A program made the position numbers and the translations under genes. Below the pieces are notes generated by a model. That model made no database searches. It saw only the letters and a list, made by a program, of their open reading frames with translations, and was not told the origin of the DNA. From Comamonadaceae bacterium (GTDB lineage: Bacteria; Pseudomonadota; Gammaproteobacteria; Burkholderiales; Burkholderiaceae_C), in the NCBI GenBank assembly GCA_947452325.1, contig CANGCZ010000004.1:1-27022 (forward strand): DNA of 27,022 nt, given 5' to 3'. Position 1 is the first letter of the stretch; each line of letters starts with the position of its first letter. Shown here one piece after another: positions 7,331 to 15,866 of the stretch.

Positions 7331-7983
7331 AAGTCGGTTCTTTGAAATTGGTATTAATCTGGGTGGTACTCGGTTCATTTGCGGCGTTTATTTTTCTCAC
7401 CAAAAAAAATGCACCACCTCCCCAGGCTGTTGTGGAAGCACGTGACAGCCGGTGGCTGGTACCCGTAGCTGTAGAAGATATAGGGGTGATTGAAATACTT
7501 GTCGAAGGAAAATCTTATCGATTCGAACGTGACAAGCAAGGTGCCTGGTTTTTCCACCAGCAGCATGCTGACAATCCGCAATTGAATGTGCACAACGCAG
7601 ATGCCAAGCAAGTTGAGACCATCACAATGTCTTTCAATATGCTCACGCGTGCTCAGCGCGAACAAAAAATACCTTATGAAGACAAATGCAATTCATTAGG
7701 GGGTAACTCGGCTCACCCCAGGCATAACGGGCCAGAGGCTGCAAAACCTGTCTGTATCAATCCATCGGCAGATGAGTACGGCGTGGGTATGCCCGGTGTG
7801 CTTGTGATTGGCTACAAACTCAATGAGTTACAGCCTGCCTTCAATCTCGCTTTTGGCAAAGCCACGCCAGACAGTTACAGCCGCTATGTGTTGCCGTTCG
7901 GATCAAACATTATCTATACCGTGCCTAATTTTCAATACACGAACTTGACTGATTTGATAGCCGCAGTGAACAAGAAAAAATAA
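7327..7983 (+). CDS. Small membrane-anchored DUF4340-like protein
   Basis: About 218 residues with one N-terminal helix (roughly 4-21) and an extracytoplasmic domain. The WLVPVAVEDIGVIEILVEGKSYRF opening and the later YGVGMPGVLVIGYK segment resemble DUF4340 proteins, which commonly follow GldG-like genes; the match is by pattern and gene order only. It is shorter than many DUF4340 proteins. A loop contains two Cys flanking two His (C-x9-H-x2-H-x10-C around KCNSLGGNSAHPRHNGPEAA), which could be a metal site or a disulfide. The start is either GTG 7315 or GTG 7327; the latter overlaps the upstream stop as GTGA and is preferred. Function unknown. Confidence 0.7.
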   Translation: MKVGSLKLVLIWVVLGSFAAFIFLTKKNAPPPQAVVEARDSRWLVPVAVEDIGVIEILVEGKSYRFERDKQGAWFFHQQHADNPQLNVHNADAKQVETITMSFNMLTRAQREQKIPYEDKCNSLGGNSAHPRHNGPEAAKPVCINPSADEYGVGMPGVLVIGYKLNELQPAFNLAFGKATPDSYSRYVLPFGSNIIYTVPNFQYTNLTDLIAAVNKKK

Positions 7984-8002
7984 TTCAAGCCCACACTTGC
8001 TT

Positions 8003-9169
8003 ATGGAAGCCATGCGTATTCTCAAGCTACTTTCCTTTTTTTCTGCTCAGCTTGGCGTGTTTGTATTGGGTTTATCGGGCTTGTTGACGCCGGTACATGC
8101 CCACCAAACGGGTAACAGCTATTTGTCTGTCAGCGAATCCGCTGACCAATTGCAAGTTGAATTCGATTTCATTGCGCGTGATTTAGACAACTTATTGCCT
8201 GCCGATTGCAAGCCAGCGGAACTATCTTTGCTGCCTGACAAACTGCAAGCCATGCAAGCCTGTATCACCCAAGCGTTACAGCAGTCTTTGCACCTGGAAA
8301 TAGACGAAGAAGCCGTGGCTCTGGATTTTGTCAATCAGTCTGTGGTGATGCACAACGATGGTTTGTATGTGCGTCAGCAATTCACGGCTCCTGCTATCAG
8401 CAAGGACGCCAAATTTTTCGTCATCAAGTACGAATTCTTTACACAAAAAGAACAATCAGGCCGTGCGTTTTTGAAAATTCAATTGCGTGAAGATGAAATT
8501 TCATCCGTGATTGATGAACAGCATCCTGTGCAACGATTTGCGCTGGGCGACGCCAAGCGTTGGTCTACCATCGGTTTATTCACCCAAGAGGGTGCATGGC
8601 ATATTTGGAGCGGTACAGACCATTTGTTGTTTCTGCTGAGCTTGTTACTGCCTGCCCTCATGTTGACGGTTCAGACGACGGCGTCTGTTTCCAGTGAAAC
8701 CAAATTCACAGACTCTAAAGCGCTGCGTTATGCATTGAAGGTGATCACTGCATTCACGGTTGCCCATTCCATTACCTTGGCATGTTCTGTCTTCGGTTGG
8801 GTCAGCCTGCCGGAAAAATTGATCGAATCCATGATTGCCTTTTCCATCATGGTGTCTGCTGTATTGAATTTACAGGATCGTTTGCGCATCAGCCATTGGA
8901 AGATTGCTTTTCTGTTCGGTTTGATTCATGGCATGGGCTTTGCAAACGGTTTGAGGGATTTGGGCTTGTCGTCCTTTTATTTCTTAGAGACGCTGTTTGC
9001 TTTCAACTTGGGCGTAGAGCTGGGACAGTTGTCTGCGGTCATGGTTGTCGCTGTGCCTGTGCTGCTGTTGGTCAAACAAGCAGACGCCAAGAAAAAATTA
9101 ATGAAATACGGGTCTGTTGCCACTTTTGTCTTGGCCACGTTCTGGCTGGTAGAGCGATTGATGGCTTGA
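8003..9169 (+). CDS. HupE/UreJ-family membrane protein
   Basis: About 388 residues: a signal peptide or first helix ending in VHAHQTG, an extracytoplasmic domain of roughly 160 residues, then at least five to six membrane helices. The phrase HIWSGTDHLLFLLSLLLPALML at the start of the membrane part and HSITLACS plus FGLIHGMGFA further on are characteristic of the HupE/UreJ_2 group. HupE and UreJ relatives are linked to nickel or cobalt uptake, but this two-part version has no established substrate. Conserved His and Asp in the helices fit metal handling. The start is uncertain (TTG 7997, ATG 8003 or ATG 8012). It lies 19 bp after the DUF4340-like gene and closes the ABC operon. Confidence 0.82.
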   Translation: MEAMRILKLLSFFSAQLGVFVLGLSGLLTPVHAHQTGNSYLSVSESADQLQVEFDFIARDLDNLLPADCKPAELSLLPDKLQAMQACITQALQQSLHLEIDEEAVALDFVNQSVVMHNDGLYVRQQFTAPAISKDAKFFVIKYEFFTQKEQSGRAFLKIQLREDEISSVIDEQHPVQRFALGDAKRWSTIGLFTQEGAWHIWSGTDHLLFLLSLLLPALMLTVQTTASVSSETKFTDSKALRYALKVITAFTVAHSITLACSVFGWVSLPEKLIESMIAFSIMVSAVLNLQDRLRISHWKIAFLFGLIHGMGFANGLRDLGLSSFYFLETLFAFNLGVELGQLSAVMVVAVPVLLLVKQADAKKKLMKYGSVATFVLATFWLVERLMA

Positions 9170-9203
9170 TCAGCGTATTCTTGCAAAATCATTTTTCATG
9201 TGT

Positions 9204-9222
9204 TGCAAGTCTAAGACTTGCA
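9204..9222. repeat. 19-bp perfect inverted repeat
   Basis: TGCAAGTCT, a central A, then AGACTTGCA: nine bases each side match exactly. It lies in the 84-bp gap between the HupE-like gene and the methyltransferase gene, 31 bp upstream of the GTG at 9254. It could be an operator for a dimeric repressor or a weak hairpin; its modest GC content and lack of a clean T-run make a terminator less likely. Confidence 0.6.
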
Positions 9223-9253
9223 TATTTCTTGAACAAACAGCAAAAGGCGACCC

Positions 9254-10312
9254 GTGGATAAACAAAAATCAAACGCATTCATGTTGAAACTTGTCGGCGA
9301 TGTCAGCACCGCTTTGGCCGGTGCATTGCTGGTGGTGGGCGACCGTGCCGGTTTATTCAAAGCCATGGCGAATGCCGGTGCGTTGACACCCGCGGCTTTG
9401 GCTGCGAAATCAGGTGTGGGTGAACGCTATGTGCAGGAATGGCTGGCTGTCATGGCTGGCGCAGGTTATGTGGAATACGACGCCGACACGCACAGTTTCA
9501 CGCTGCCGGATGAACACGCATTGTTTCTGGCTGACAGCGAGTCCGAATACTTCCTCGCCAGTTTGTTTCAAAGTCTGCCGACCATGGCAGGTGCTATCCC
9601 GCAACTGGTGGATGCTTTCAAGCACGGTGGCGGTGTCAGTTTCAAAGATTACGGTACCGAGTTGCCGCGCACCTTGTCTGACATGAACCGCACGGTATAC
9701 GAGTCCCGACTGGTGAAAACCTGGTTGCCTTTCATGCCCGAGGTCGTGCAACGCCTTCAAGCCGGCGGCACAGCCTTGGACATCGGTTGCGGTATGGGGG
9801 TAGTGGCTTTGGCTTTGGCGCGTGGTTTCCCTCAAGCAAAAATCACTGGCATTGACCTGGATGCACACTCAATAGCATTGGCCAAAGCACGCTCAGCTGA
9901 GATCACAGACCCTGAACGTTTGCAATTTAAACAACTCAGTGTTGAAGCATTGCCTGTCGATTCAGGTTGGGACTTCATCAGCACTTTTGATGTGATTCAT
10001 GACTTGCCTGACCCTGTTTCGGCGCTAGGTCATGTGCGTCTGGCTTTGAATCAGGGCGGTACCTATTTGATGGTCGAACCCAAGGTCGCTGACGATTTGA
10101 AAGACAACCTCGCCAATCCTTTTGCCCGGATGTTGTATGGCATCAGTTGTTTGCATTGCGTGCCCCAGTCACTGGCTTCAGGCGGCTTGGGTTTGGGCGC
10201 ATGTTGGGGTGAAAAGCGCGCGCGAGCGCTGGCCTCACAGGCTGGTTTCCAGCATTTTGAACGGCTGGATATACGCAGCCCAGCGTTGGCGTTTTACGCT
10301 TTGCGTGCCTGA
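9254..10312 (+). CDS. SAM-dependent methyltransferase with winged-helix N-terminus
   Basis: A 352-residue protein. The first 90 residues contain a helical winged-helix-like region (LTPAALAAKSGVGERYVQEWL) that usually mediates dimerisation. The class I methyltransferase core follows, with the SAM-binding motif LDIGCGMG at 175-182, the acidic loop ITGIDLD, and FDVIHDLPDP as motif II. Relatives methylate small molecules or natural products; the substrate here is unknown. GTG 9254 has a GGCGA-like ribosome binding site; ATG 9281 is an alternative, because homology-like sequence begins around residue 9. It is convergent with valS. The upstream palindrome at 9204-9222 may control it. Confidence 0.85.
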   Translation: MDKQKSNAFMLKLVGDVSTALAGALLVVGDRAGLFKAMANAGALTPAALAAKSGVGERYVQEWLAVMAGAGYVEYDADTHSFTLPDEHALFLADSESEYFLASLFQSLPTMAGAIPQLVDAFKHGGGVSFKDYGTELPRTLSDMNRTVYESRLVKTWLPFMPEVVQRLQAGGTALDIGCGMGVVALALARGFPQAKITGIDLDAHSIALAKARSAEITDPERLQFKQLSVEALPVDSGWDFISTFDVIHDLPDPVSALGHVRLALNQGGTYLMVEPKVADDLKDNLANPFARMLYGISCLHCVPQSLASGGLGLGACWGEKRARALASQAGFQHFERLDIRSPALAFYALRA

Positions 10313-10323
10313 GTCCTGGGGTA

Positions 10324-10341
10324 GCCATGCACCTGCATGGC
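10324..10341. repeat. Hairpin between convergent methyltransferase and valS genes
   Basis: GCCATGC (10324-10330), loop ACCT, GCATGGC (10335-10341): a perfect 7-bp stem with a 4-base loop. There is no T-run on either side, so at best it is a weak barrier between two converging transcripts. Nothing else notable lies in the gap 10313-10385. Confidence 0.45.
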
Positions 10342-10385
10342 ATCAGCATGCACATCCATCGGCTGTTGTGATGGCACCTGCTGGT

Positions 10386-13300
10386 TCAATGCAAGCGCTG
10401 TAACTGCTCTTTGACTTTGGATAACATGGCTTCAAAGTCAGCCAAGCGCTGACGCTCTTGCGTGATGACGGCCGGCGGTGCTTTGGCCACAAATGCTTCG
10501 TTGCCCAGCTTGCCATTGGCTTTAACGATTTCATTTTCTAATCGCGCCACTTCTTTGGACAAGCGTATCTTTTCTGCCGCCACATCAATTTCAATGAACA
10601 GGCACAAACGGATATTGCCGACCACCGCCACAGGTGCGGACTGGGCCTCGGCTTGCCAAACAGATTCATCTTCAAACACTTTGACTTCACTTAACTTGGC
10701 CATGGTTTTAAGTACGGCCGCATTGGCGCGGACAAAGTCAGGGTCGCCCAAAGCAAACAAAGGCATTTTGGTCGCTGGTGAAACATTCATTTCGCCGCGC
10801 AAATTCCGGCAGGCATCAACCAAGGCTTTGAGTTGATTGACGTTGGCGATGGCTTGTTCATCTACTTTGTTCAATTGAGCCAGCGGGTAGGGTGCGATGC
10901 TGATGGATTCACCGCCAATGCCTGCCACCGGTGCGACTTTTTGCCACAGTTCCTCGGTGATGAAAGGAATGATCGGGTGCGCCATGCGCAATATGGCTTC
11001 AAGCGTGCGAATCAAAGTGCGGCGGGTGGCGCGTTGTTGTGATTCGTCGCCATTTTGAATTTGCACCTTAGCGATTTCCAAATACCAGTCGCAGTACTCA
11101 TTCCAGACAAATTCATAAATAGAAGTGGCGACGTTATCGAGCCGGTAATCCGCAAATCCTTTGGCGACTTGGTCTTCGGTTTGTTGCAGCAAGGAACTGA
11201 TCCAGCGGTCCGCTTGACTGAAATGCATGTACCCGTGGGCTTTGCCGCCGGGCTGGCAATCGGCCTTGGTGTGGTCCATCAAACCACAATCCCGGCCTTC
11301 ACAATTCATCAGCACAAAACGCGTGGCATTCCATAACTTGTTGCAGAAATTGCGGTAGCCCTCGCAACGCTTACTATCAAAATTGATGCTTCTGCCCAAT
11401 GAAGCCAGCGCAGCAAAAGTGAAGCGCAGTGCATCTGCGCCGTAGGCAGGTATGCCTTCAGGGAATTCTTTTTCAGTGTTCTTTCGCACTTGCGGCGCAG
11501 TCTCGGGTTTGCGCAGACCTTGGCTGCGTTTGTCCAGCAAAGGGGCTAGCGCAATGCCGTCAATCAAATCCACCGGGTCCAGCACATTGCCCTCAGACTT
11601 GCTCATTTTTTTGCCTTGAGCATCGCGCACCAAGCCGTGTATGTACACATGTTTGAAGGGTACGCGACCGGTGAAGTGCGTGGTCATCATGATCATGCGT
11701 GCGACCCAGAAAAAGATGATGTCGTAGCCGGTGACGAGTACGCTGCTTGGTAAATACAGATCACGGTCCCTCAACGAGGTACCAGCGGTGGGTGCGATGG
11801 ACTTGGCTGCAGCGACTTCGGGCGCGAAGCGGACGGGAGCCAAGCCGAGTCCGTCGCGACCGCTTGTATCAGTGCTGTCACCCAAGGTGCTGAATGGAAC
11901 GAGCGCAGATGAATACCAAGTGTCGAGCACGTCTTCGTCGCGACGTAGCGTTTTACCGGGCGCCTGGGCTTGTGCCTCGGCTTCATTGCGCGCCACATAC
12001 ACCTTGCCGTCTTCGTCATACCAAGCCGGAATCTGATGTCCCCACCAGAGTTGGCGTGAAATACACCAGTCGGTGATGTTGTTCATCCATTGGTTGTAGG
12101 TGTTGATCCAGTTCTCAGGCACAAACTTGACTTCGCCTGAGTGCACCGCATCAATGGCTTTTTGCGCAATGCTTTTGCCGGTCGGGTCCTTGTCACTGAC
12201 TTTGTTCATGGCAACAAACCACTGGTCGGTCAACATGGGCTCGACGATTTGGCCGGTGCGCGCGCAACGCGGCACCATGAGTTTGTGTTTCTTGATCTCG
12301 ACCAGCAAACCCAATGCATCCAGGTCAGCGACAATGATTTTGCGCGCTTCAAAGCGATCCAAGCCTTGGTATTTTTCCGGCGAGTGATCATTCACCGTCA
12401 CATCCAGATTCAATATGCCAATCATGGGCAGGTGATGGCGCTGACCCACCGCGTAATCGTTCGCGTCATGAGCGGGTGTGACCTTGACCACGCCAGTGCC
12501 AAAGGCTTTGTCTACATAGTCATCGGCAATCACGGGGACAGTGCGGTTGCACAAAGGCAATTGCACTTGCTGACCTATCAGGTGTTGGTAACGCGGGTCT
12601 TCAGGATTCACCATCACGGCCACGTCACCGAGCATGGTCTCAGGCCGGGTCGTGGCCACTACCAAACCACGCACTGTCTGGCCGTCAACCGATTGAGGGC
12701 CGTTCACAAACGGATAGCAGATATGCCAGAGATGTCCTTCTTCTTCTTCGCTTTCAACTTCCAAGTCAGACACCGCACTCATGAGCACAGGATCCCAGCT
12801 GACCAAGCGCTTGCCTCTGTAAATCAAACCTTGTTCATACAAGCGCACAAACGTGTCGGTGACCACTGGCGACAACTTGTCGTCCATGGTGAAGTACTCT
12901 CGACTCCAGTCCACGCTGTCGCCCATGCGGCGCATTTGCCGGGTGATGGTGTTGCCCGACTGCTCTTTCCATTCCCACACTTTGGCGATGAAATTTTTAC
13001 GCGCCTCAGAGGGTGTTGGACCCATGTCGTGTCGGCTGATGCCTTGGCCTTGCAGTTGACGCTCGACCACGATTTGTGTGGCAATGCCTGCATGGTCAGT
13101 GCCCGGTACCCACAAAGTGTTGAAGCCACGCATGCGGTGGTAGCGCGTCAAACTGTCCATGATGGTTTGGTTGAACGCATGGCCCATGTGCAGCGTGCCG
13201 GTCACGTTAGGTGGCGGCAGTTGAATGGCAAACGACGGCTGATCCGCGACAGGCGCTCCTGTGCCGCGAAAACCTGCCACACCATAACCGCGTTTCTCCC

Positions 13301-13388
13301 ACTCAGGGCCCCAGTGAGCCTCGATAGCAGCAGGTTCGAAAGATTTGGACAGGCTGTCTAAGCCGGGTTGTGCGCTTGGGCTGGTCAT
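10386..13388 (-). CDS. valS: Valyl-tRNA synthetase
   Basis: A 1000-residue class I aminoacyl-tRNA synthetase charging tRNA-Val. The HIGH-type motif is LHMGH (66-70) after PPPNVTG, and the KMSKS motif lies at about 593-597 in GKKMSKSEGNVLDP. The editing domain, anticodon-binding domain and C-terminal coiled coil (RLSKEVARLENEIVKANGKLG) are all present. It is longer than the E. coli enzyme (951 residues) mainly because of an insertion of some 30 residues at about 507-541, just before LPSSVLVTGYDIIFFW, described separately. ATG 13388 gives an N-terminus normal for the family. It is last of the minus-strand genes after the FrnE-like gene, with a 121-bp gap that could hold its own promoter. Confidence 0.97.
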   Translation of the reverse strand: MTSPSAQPGLDSLSKSFEPAAIEAHWGPEWEKRGYGVAGFRGTGAPVADQPSFAIQLPPPNVTGTLHMGHAFNQTIMDSLTRYHRMRGFNTLWVPGTDHAGIATQIVVERQLQGQGISRHDMGPTPSEARKNFIAKVWEWKEQSGNTITRQMRRMGDSVDWSREYFTMDDKLSPVVTDTFVRLYEQGLIYRGKRLVSWDPVLMSAVSDLEVESEEEEGHLWHICYPFVNGPQSVDGQTVRGLVVATTRPETMLGDVAVMVNPEDPRYQHLIGQQVQLPLCNRTVPVIADDYVDKAFGTGVVKVTPAHDANDYAVGQRHHLPMIGILNLDVTVNDHSPEKYQGLDRFEARKIIVADLDALGLLVEIKKHKLMVPRCARTGQIVEPMLTDQWFVAMNKVSDKDPTGKSIAQKAIDAVHSGEVKFVPENWINTYNQWMNNITDWCISRQLWWGHQIPAWYDEDGKVYVARNEAEAQAQAPGKTLRRDEDVLDTWYSSALVPFSTLGDSTDTSGRDGLGLAPVRFAPEVAAAKSIAPTAGTSLRDRDLYLPSSVLVTGYDIIFFWVARMIMMTTHFTGRVPFKHVYIHGLVRDAQGKKMSKSEGNVLDPVDLIDGIALAPLLDKRSQGLRKPETAPQVRKNTEKEFPEGIPAYGADALRFTFAALASLGRSINFDSKRCEGYRNFCNKLWNATRFVLMNCEGRDCGLMDHTKADCQPGGKAHGYMHFSQADRWISSLLQQTEDQVAKGFADYRLDNVATSIYEFVWNEYCDWYLEIAKVQIQNGDESQQRATRRTLIRTLEAILRMAHPIIPFITEELWQKVAPVAGIGGESISIAPYPLAQLNKVDEQAIANVNQLKALVDACRNLRGEMNVSPATKMPLFALGDPDFVRANAAVLKTMAKLSEVKVFEDESVWQAEAQSAPVAVVGNIRLCLFIEIDVAAEKIRLSKEVARLENEIVKANGKLGNEAFVAKAPPAVITQERQRLADFEAMLSKVKEQLQRLH
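11765..11870 (-). repeat. GC-rich in-frame insertion in valS, possible interspersed repeat
   Basis: The segment coding for about GRDGLGLAPVRFAPEV and AAAKSIAPTAGTSLR in ValS has no counterpart in the E. coli enzyme at this place (known family sequence), is clearly richer in GC than flanking valS and is of low complexity. On the minus strand it contains GGTACCTC GTT GAGGGACC, an imperfect inverted repeat, and GCTTCG/CGAAG-type pairings. The frame is kept through it. Borders are approximate. That it is a mobile or dispersed repeat is inference; I see no second copy in this window. Confidence 0.5.
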
Positions 13389-13435
13389 AAGAGCTTTGTA
13401 AAAACAAGCCGAAACTGAGCCGGCCTGCGCAATTC

Positions 13436-13452
13436 AATGGGGAATGCCCATT
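13436..13452 (-). terminator. Weak hairpin between the FrnE-like gene and valS
   Basis: AATGGG (13436-13441), five-base loop, CCCATT (13447-13452). On the minus strand, the direction of both flanking genes, it is not followed by a T-run, so any termination would be weak. It may instead mark the 5' leader of valS. Confidence 0.25.
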
Positions 13453-13509
13453 TTAACGGGGTGCTTTGCTTTCAATGAATGCCAGACAAAGCTGGCGAAT
13501 ACACAAGGC

Positions 13510-14166
13510 TCAGCTTTCGGCGGCTATTTGCCTTAAGGCATTGGCAAATACCTCGGCTGGCTGACCACCGGATATCAAATGCTTGTCGTTGATGATGACA
13601 GCTGGTACCGAATGAATACCGGCGCTGGTGTAGAAATGTTCTTTGGCCCGCACTTCTTCTGCATAGGTATCGGTTTGCAAAATCTCCATTGCAGATTCCA
13701 CATCCATCCCTTCAGACTGAACGATTTGGAGCAGCACATCGTGTGAATCAATCACTTCGCCGCGCCCCTGGTAGGCATTGAGCAATGCTTTTTTCAATCT
13801 CCGCTGTGCATCAGCGCCGCCCGTTAACTCGGCCCAGTGCAGCAAACGATGCGCATCAAAGGTGTTGAAGATGCGACCGCGACCGACCGGATGAAAAGCA
13901 AACCCCACCTCTGCGCCGCGCGCTTTGATGTTCTGGTACATCTGAGATTGCTGCTCGGCCGTGGATCCGTATTTTTTGCCCAGATGTTCCACCAAGTCTT
14001 CGCCGCCCGGCGGCATGTTCGGGTTGAGTTCGAAAGGTTGAAAATGCAGGTCTGCGGTGATTTCGTTTTGCAACTCATCCAGCGCCTGTTCAAGCGCACC
14101 CAGTCCGACTGCGCACCACGGACAAGCCACATCAGACACAAAATCAATTTTCAAATGGGTGCTCAT
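13510..14166 (-). CDS. DsbA-family oxidoreductase (FrnE-like)
   Basis: A 218-residue thioredoxin-fold protein. The active-site motif CPWC is at 15-18 after KIDFVSDVA, and the later HSVPAVIINDKHLISGGQP holds the cis-Pro loop typical of FrnE and its relatives. There is no signal peptide, so it is cytoplasmic, unlike DsbA. FrnE proteins have been tied to oxidative-stress resistance and thiol-disulfide exchange; other members of the same fold are 2-hydroxychromene-2-carboxylate isomerases, but those lack the CxxC pair. The frame is open to 14289, but ATG 14166 has AGGA eight bases upstream and matches the family start. It follows the FAD monooxygenase gene after 23 bp. Confidence 0.9.
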   Translation of the reverse strand: MSTHLKIDFVSDVACPWCAVGLGALEQALDELQNEITADLHFQPFELNPNMPPGGEDLVEHLGKKYGSTAEQQSQMYQNIKARGAEVGFAFHPVGRGRIFNTFDAHRLLHWAELTGGADAQRRLKKALLNAYQGRGEVIDSHDVLLQIVQSEGMDVESAMEILQTDTYAEEVRAKEHFYTSAGIHSVPAVIINDKHLISGGQPAEVFANALRQIAAES

Positions 14167-14189
14167 GCCGAATTCCTGTGTGTAAATTG

Positions 14190-15866
14190 TCAGCCCAAGG
14201 CAAGCGCTGTTGCCAATGCCTTGACCAGTTGTGCGTTCAGCGACTTGCCCCGGGCTGCCAGGTAAGCATCTGCACGCAACAGCGCCCATTGTGCTTTCTC
14301 TGCGTGGCAGGCGCGTCTTAGGGTTTTATCTTTGTCAATCACCTGCTCGGTCACTTGACCGCGGTGTTTGTGCACTACTTGAACCACACTCACCGGTGCC
14401 ATTGAAGCCAATGATTGCAGTCTGGCAATTTCTTTTCGGGTGAGTTGGCCGAAGACCAACAACAACAAGCGTCCATGGGACCATTGCAACAAATCACTTA
14501 AGGTGCCGGCAGACGAGTCGGCGAAATGCAAGCCGGTGTTGGACACCATAAAACCAGCGTCACTCTGACAAACATCAGACATCTGATAGGTATGGGCCTC
14601 TGCCATGCGGCCGGTATTGACCAGAGCACGGGCAAACGCATGTTGTTTTGCCAGCCCTATGGTGGCGCTGCGAAATACCCGCTCCATACCCTCAGGCGCG
14701 CGCAGGTAACGTGCTGTTCGGTTGGTGACTTGGACGTTGCGTTGTGCGGCCTGCAAGCGCTCCTGGTTGTAACTGGCCAGCAAGCCGGGTGCAGCCTGAC
14801 CGCGCAAGACCATAGCAAGTTTCCATGCCAGGTTGTCTGCGTCTGCTATGCCTGTGTTACCGCCACGAGCGCCAAAGGGACTCACAACTTTGGCAGTGTC
14901 ACCGACAAAGAAAACACGCCCGTGGTGCAGGCGGTGAAGGCATTGTGATTTGTAAGCATACGGACCCACCCAAACGATGTCGCACTCAACGTCTGCGCCG
15001 AATTGTTTGGCCAGACGTTCGCGAACCACGTCTTCGCGGCTGACATAAGCCGGGTCTGCATCGGGTGCCATTTGGTAATCGATGCGCCAGACTTCGTCGC
15101 CCATCAGGTGCTGCCATACTGCGCGGTTGTCATTGAACGGTGCTTCAATCCATGTGTGGCGCTCAGCAGGTGGTGTGTGTTTAAAGCGCACGTCGGCGAT
15201 GCACCAACGGTCGTCACCACGTTTGCTGTCCATGGTGGCACCCACCCATTCATGAAACGGCGTGTGCGAGCCGCTGGCATCGATCACATAAGTGGCTTGC
15301 AGCGAATAATGGCCTGCCGGAGTTTGCACCTGCAGTGTGGCGGCATCTTCGTTTTGAGTAAAGCCTATGACTTTGTTGCACCAACGTATGTCGATCAAAG
15401 GATTGTGTTTGTTGAGTTCAACAATCCGTTCCACCAGATACGTTTCTACATAAAACTGCTGGATATTGATGAAAGGCGGTTGGCTGCTCGCTGAAAACTG
15501 GCTGCGTTCGCGCAGATCAAATGAGAAAACTTCGTCTTCGCCTGCAAATGTGCGTCCGACTTGCCAGGCCACACCTTTGGCGGCGATACGTTCGTAAATA
15601 CCCAGACGAGCAAAAATTTCTAATGACTGTTGGGTGTAGCAAATGCCGCGCGAGGATGCGCCTTTGACTCCGACCGTGTTGTCTTCATCCAGCAACACGG
15701 CATGCACGCCCAACTGCGCCAGTTTGCACGCCAGTGTCAAGCCGCTTAAGCCGGCGCCGACAATGACCACCGGGTGTTTCAAGGTCTGCCCGCTGCTGAG
15801 TTCAGCCGGTGGCACAAAAGCATATTCGGGCAGTTGGTAGTGTGGCGCAGCGCGGGATTTAGCCAC
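14190..15866 (-). CDS. FAD-dependent aromatic-ring-type monooxygenase
   Basis: About 558 residues. The FAD-binding Rossmann motif VVIVGAGLSGLTLACKLA is near residue 33-50, VIDASGSHTPF follows the middle region, and the second FAD motif is GDTAKVVSPFGARGGNTGIADADNLAWKLA. A C-terminal thioredoxin-like domain is suggested by length. This is the PheA/TfdB/MhpA flavoprotein hydroxylase group, which hydroxylates phenols and related rings with NAD(P)H and oxygen. In the second motif Lys replaces the usual His of GDAAH. The open frame reaches 15968; starts at GTG 15884 or GTG 15866 are most plausible, the latter overlapping the VOC gene by eight bases. Substrate unknown, but the VOC partner suggests a small aromatic pathway. 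Confidence 0.85.
   Translation of the reverse strand: MAKSRAAPHYQLPEYAFVPPAELSSGQTLKHPVVIVGAGLSGLTLACKLAQLGVHAVLLDEDNTVGVKGASSRGICYTQQSLEIFARLGIYERIAAKGVAWQVGRTFAGEDEVFSFDLRERSQFSASSQPPFINIQQFYVETYLVERIVELNKHNPLIDIRWCNKVIGFTQNEDAATLQVQTPAGHYSLQATYVIDASGSHTPFHEWVGATMDSKRGDDRWCIADVRFKHTPPAERHTWIEAPFNDNRAVWQHLMGDEVWRIDYQMAPDADPAYVSREDVVRERLAKQFGADVECDIVWVGPYAYKSQCLHRLHHGRVFFVGDTAKVVSPFGARGGNTGIADADNLAWKLAMVLRGQAAPGLLASYNQERLQAAQRNVQVTNRTARYLRAPEGMERVFRSATIGLAKQHAFARALVNTGRMAEAHTYQMSDVCQSDAGFMVSNTGLHFADSSAGTLSDLLQWSHGRLLLLVFGQLTRKEIARLQSLASMAPVSVVQVVHKHRGQVTEQVIDKDKTLRRACHAEKAQWALLRADAYLAARGKSLNAQLVKALATALALG

Noticed and set aside
12141..13361. 406-residue ORF antisense to valS
   Set aside because: Long open antisense frames are common opposite coding regions; the protein is His/Arg/Val-rich without a recognisable domain.
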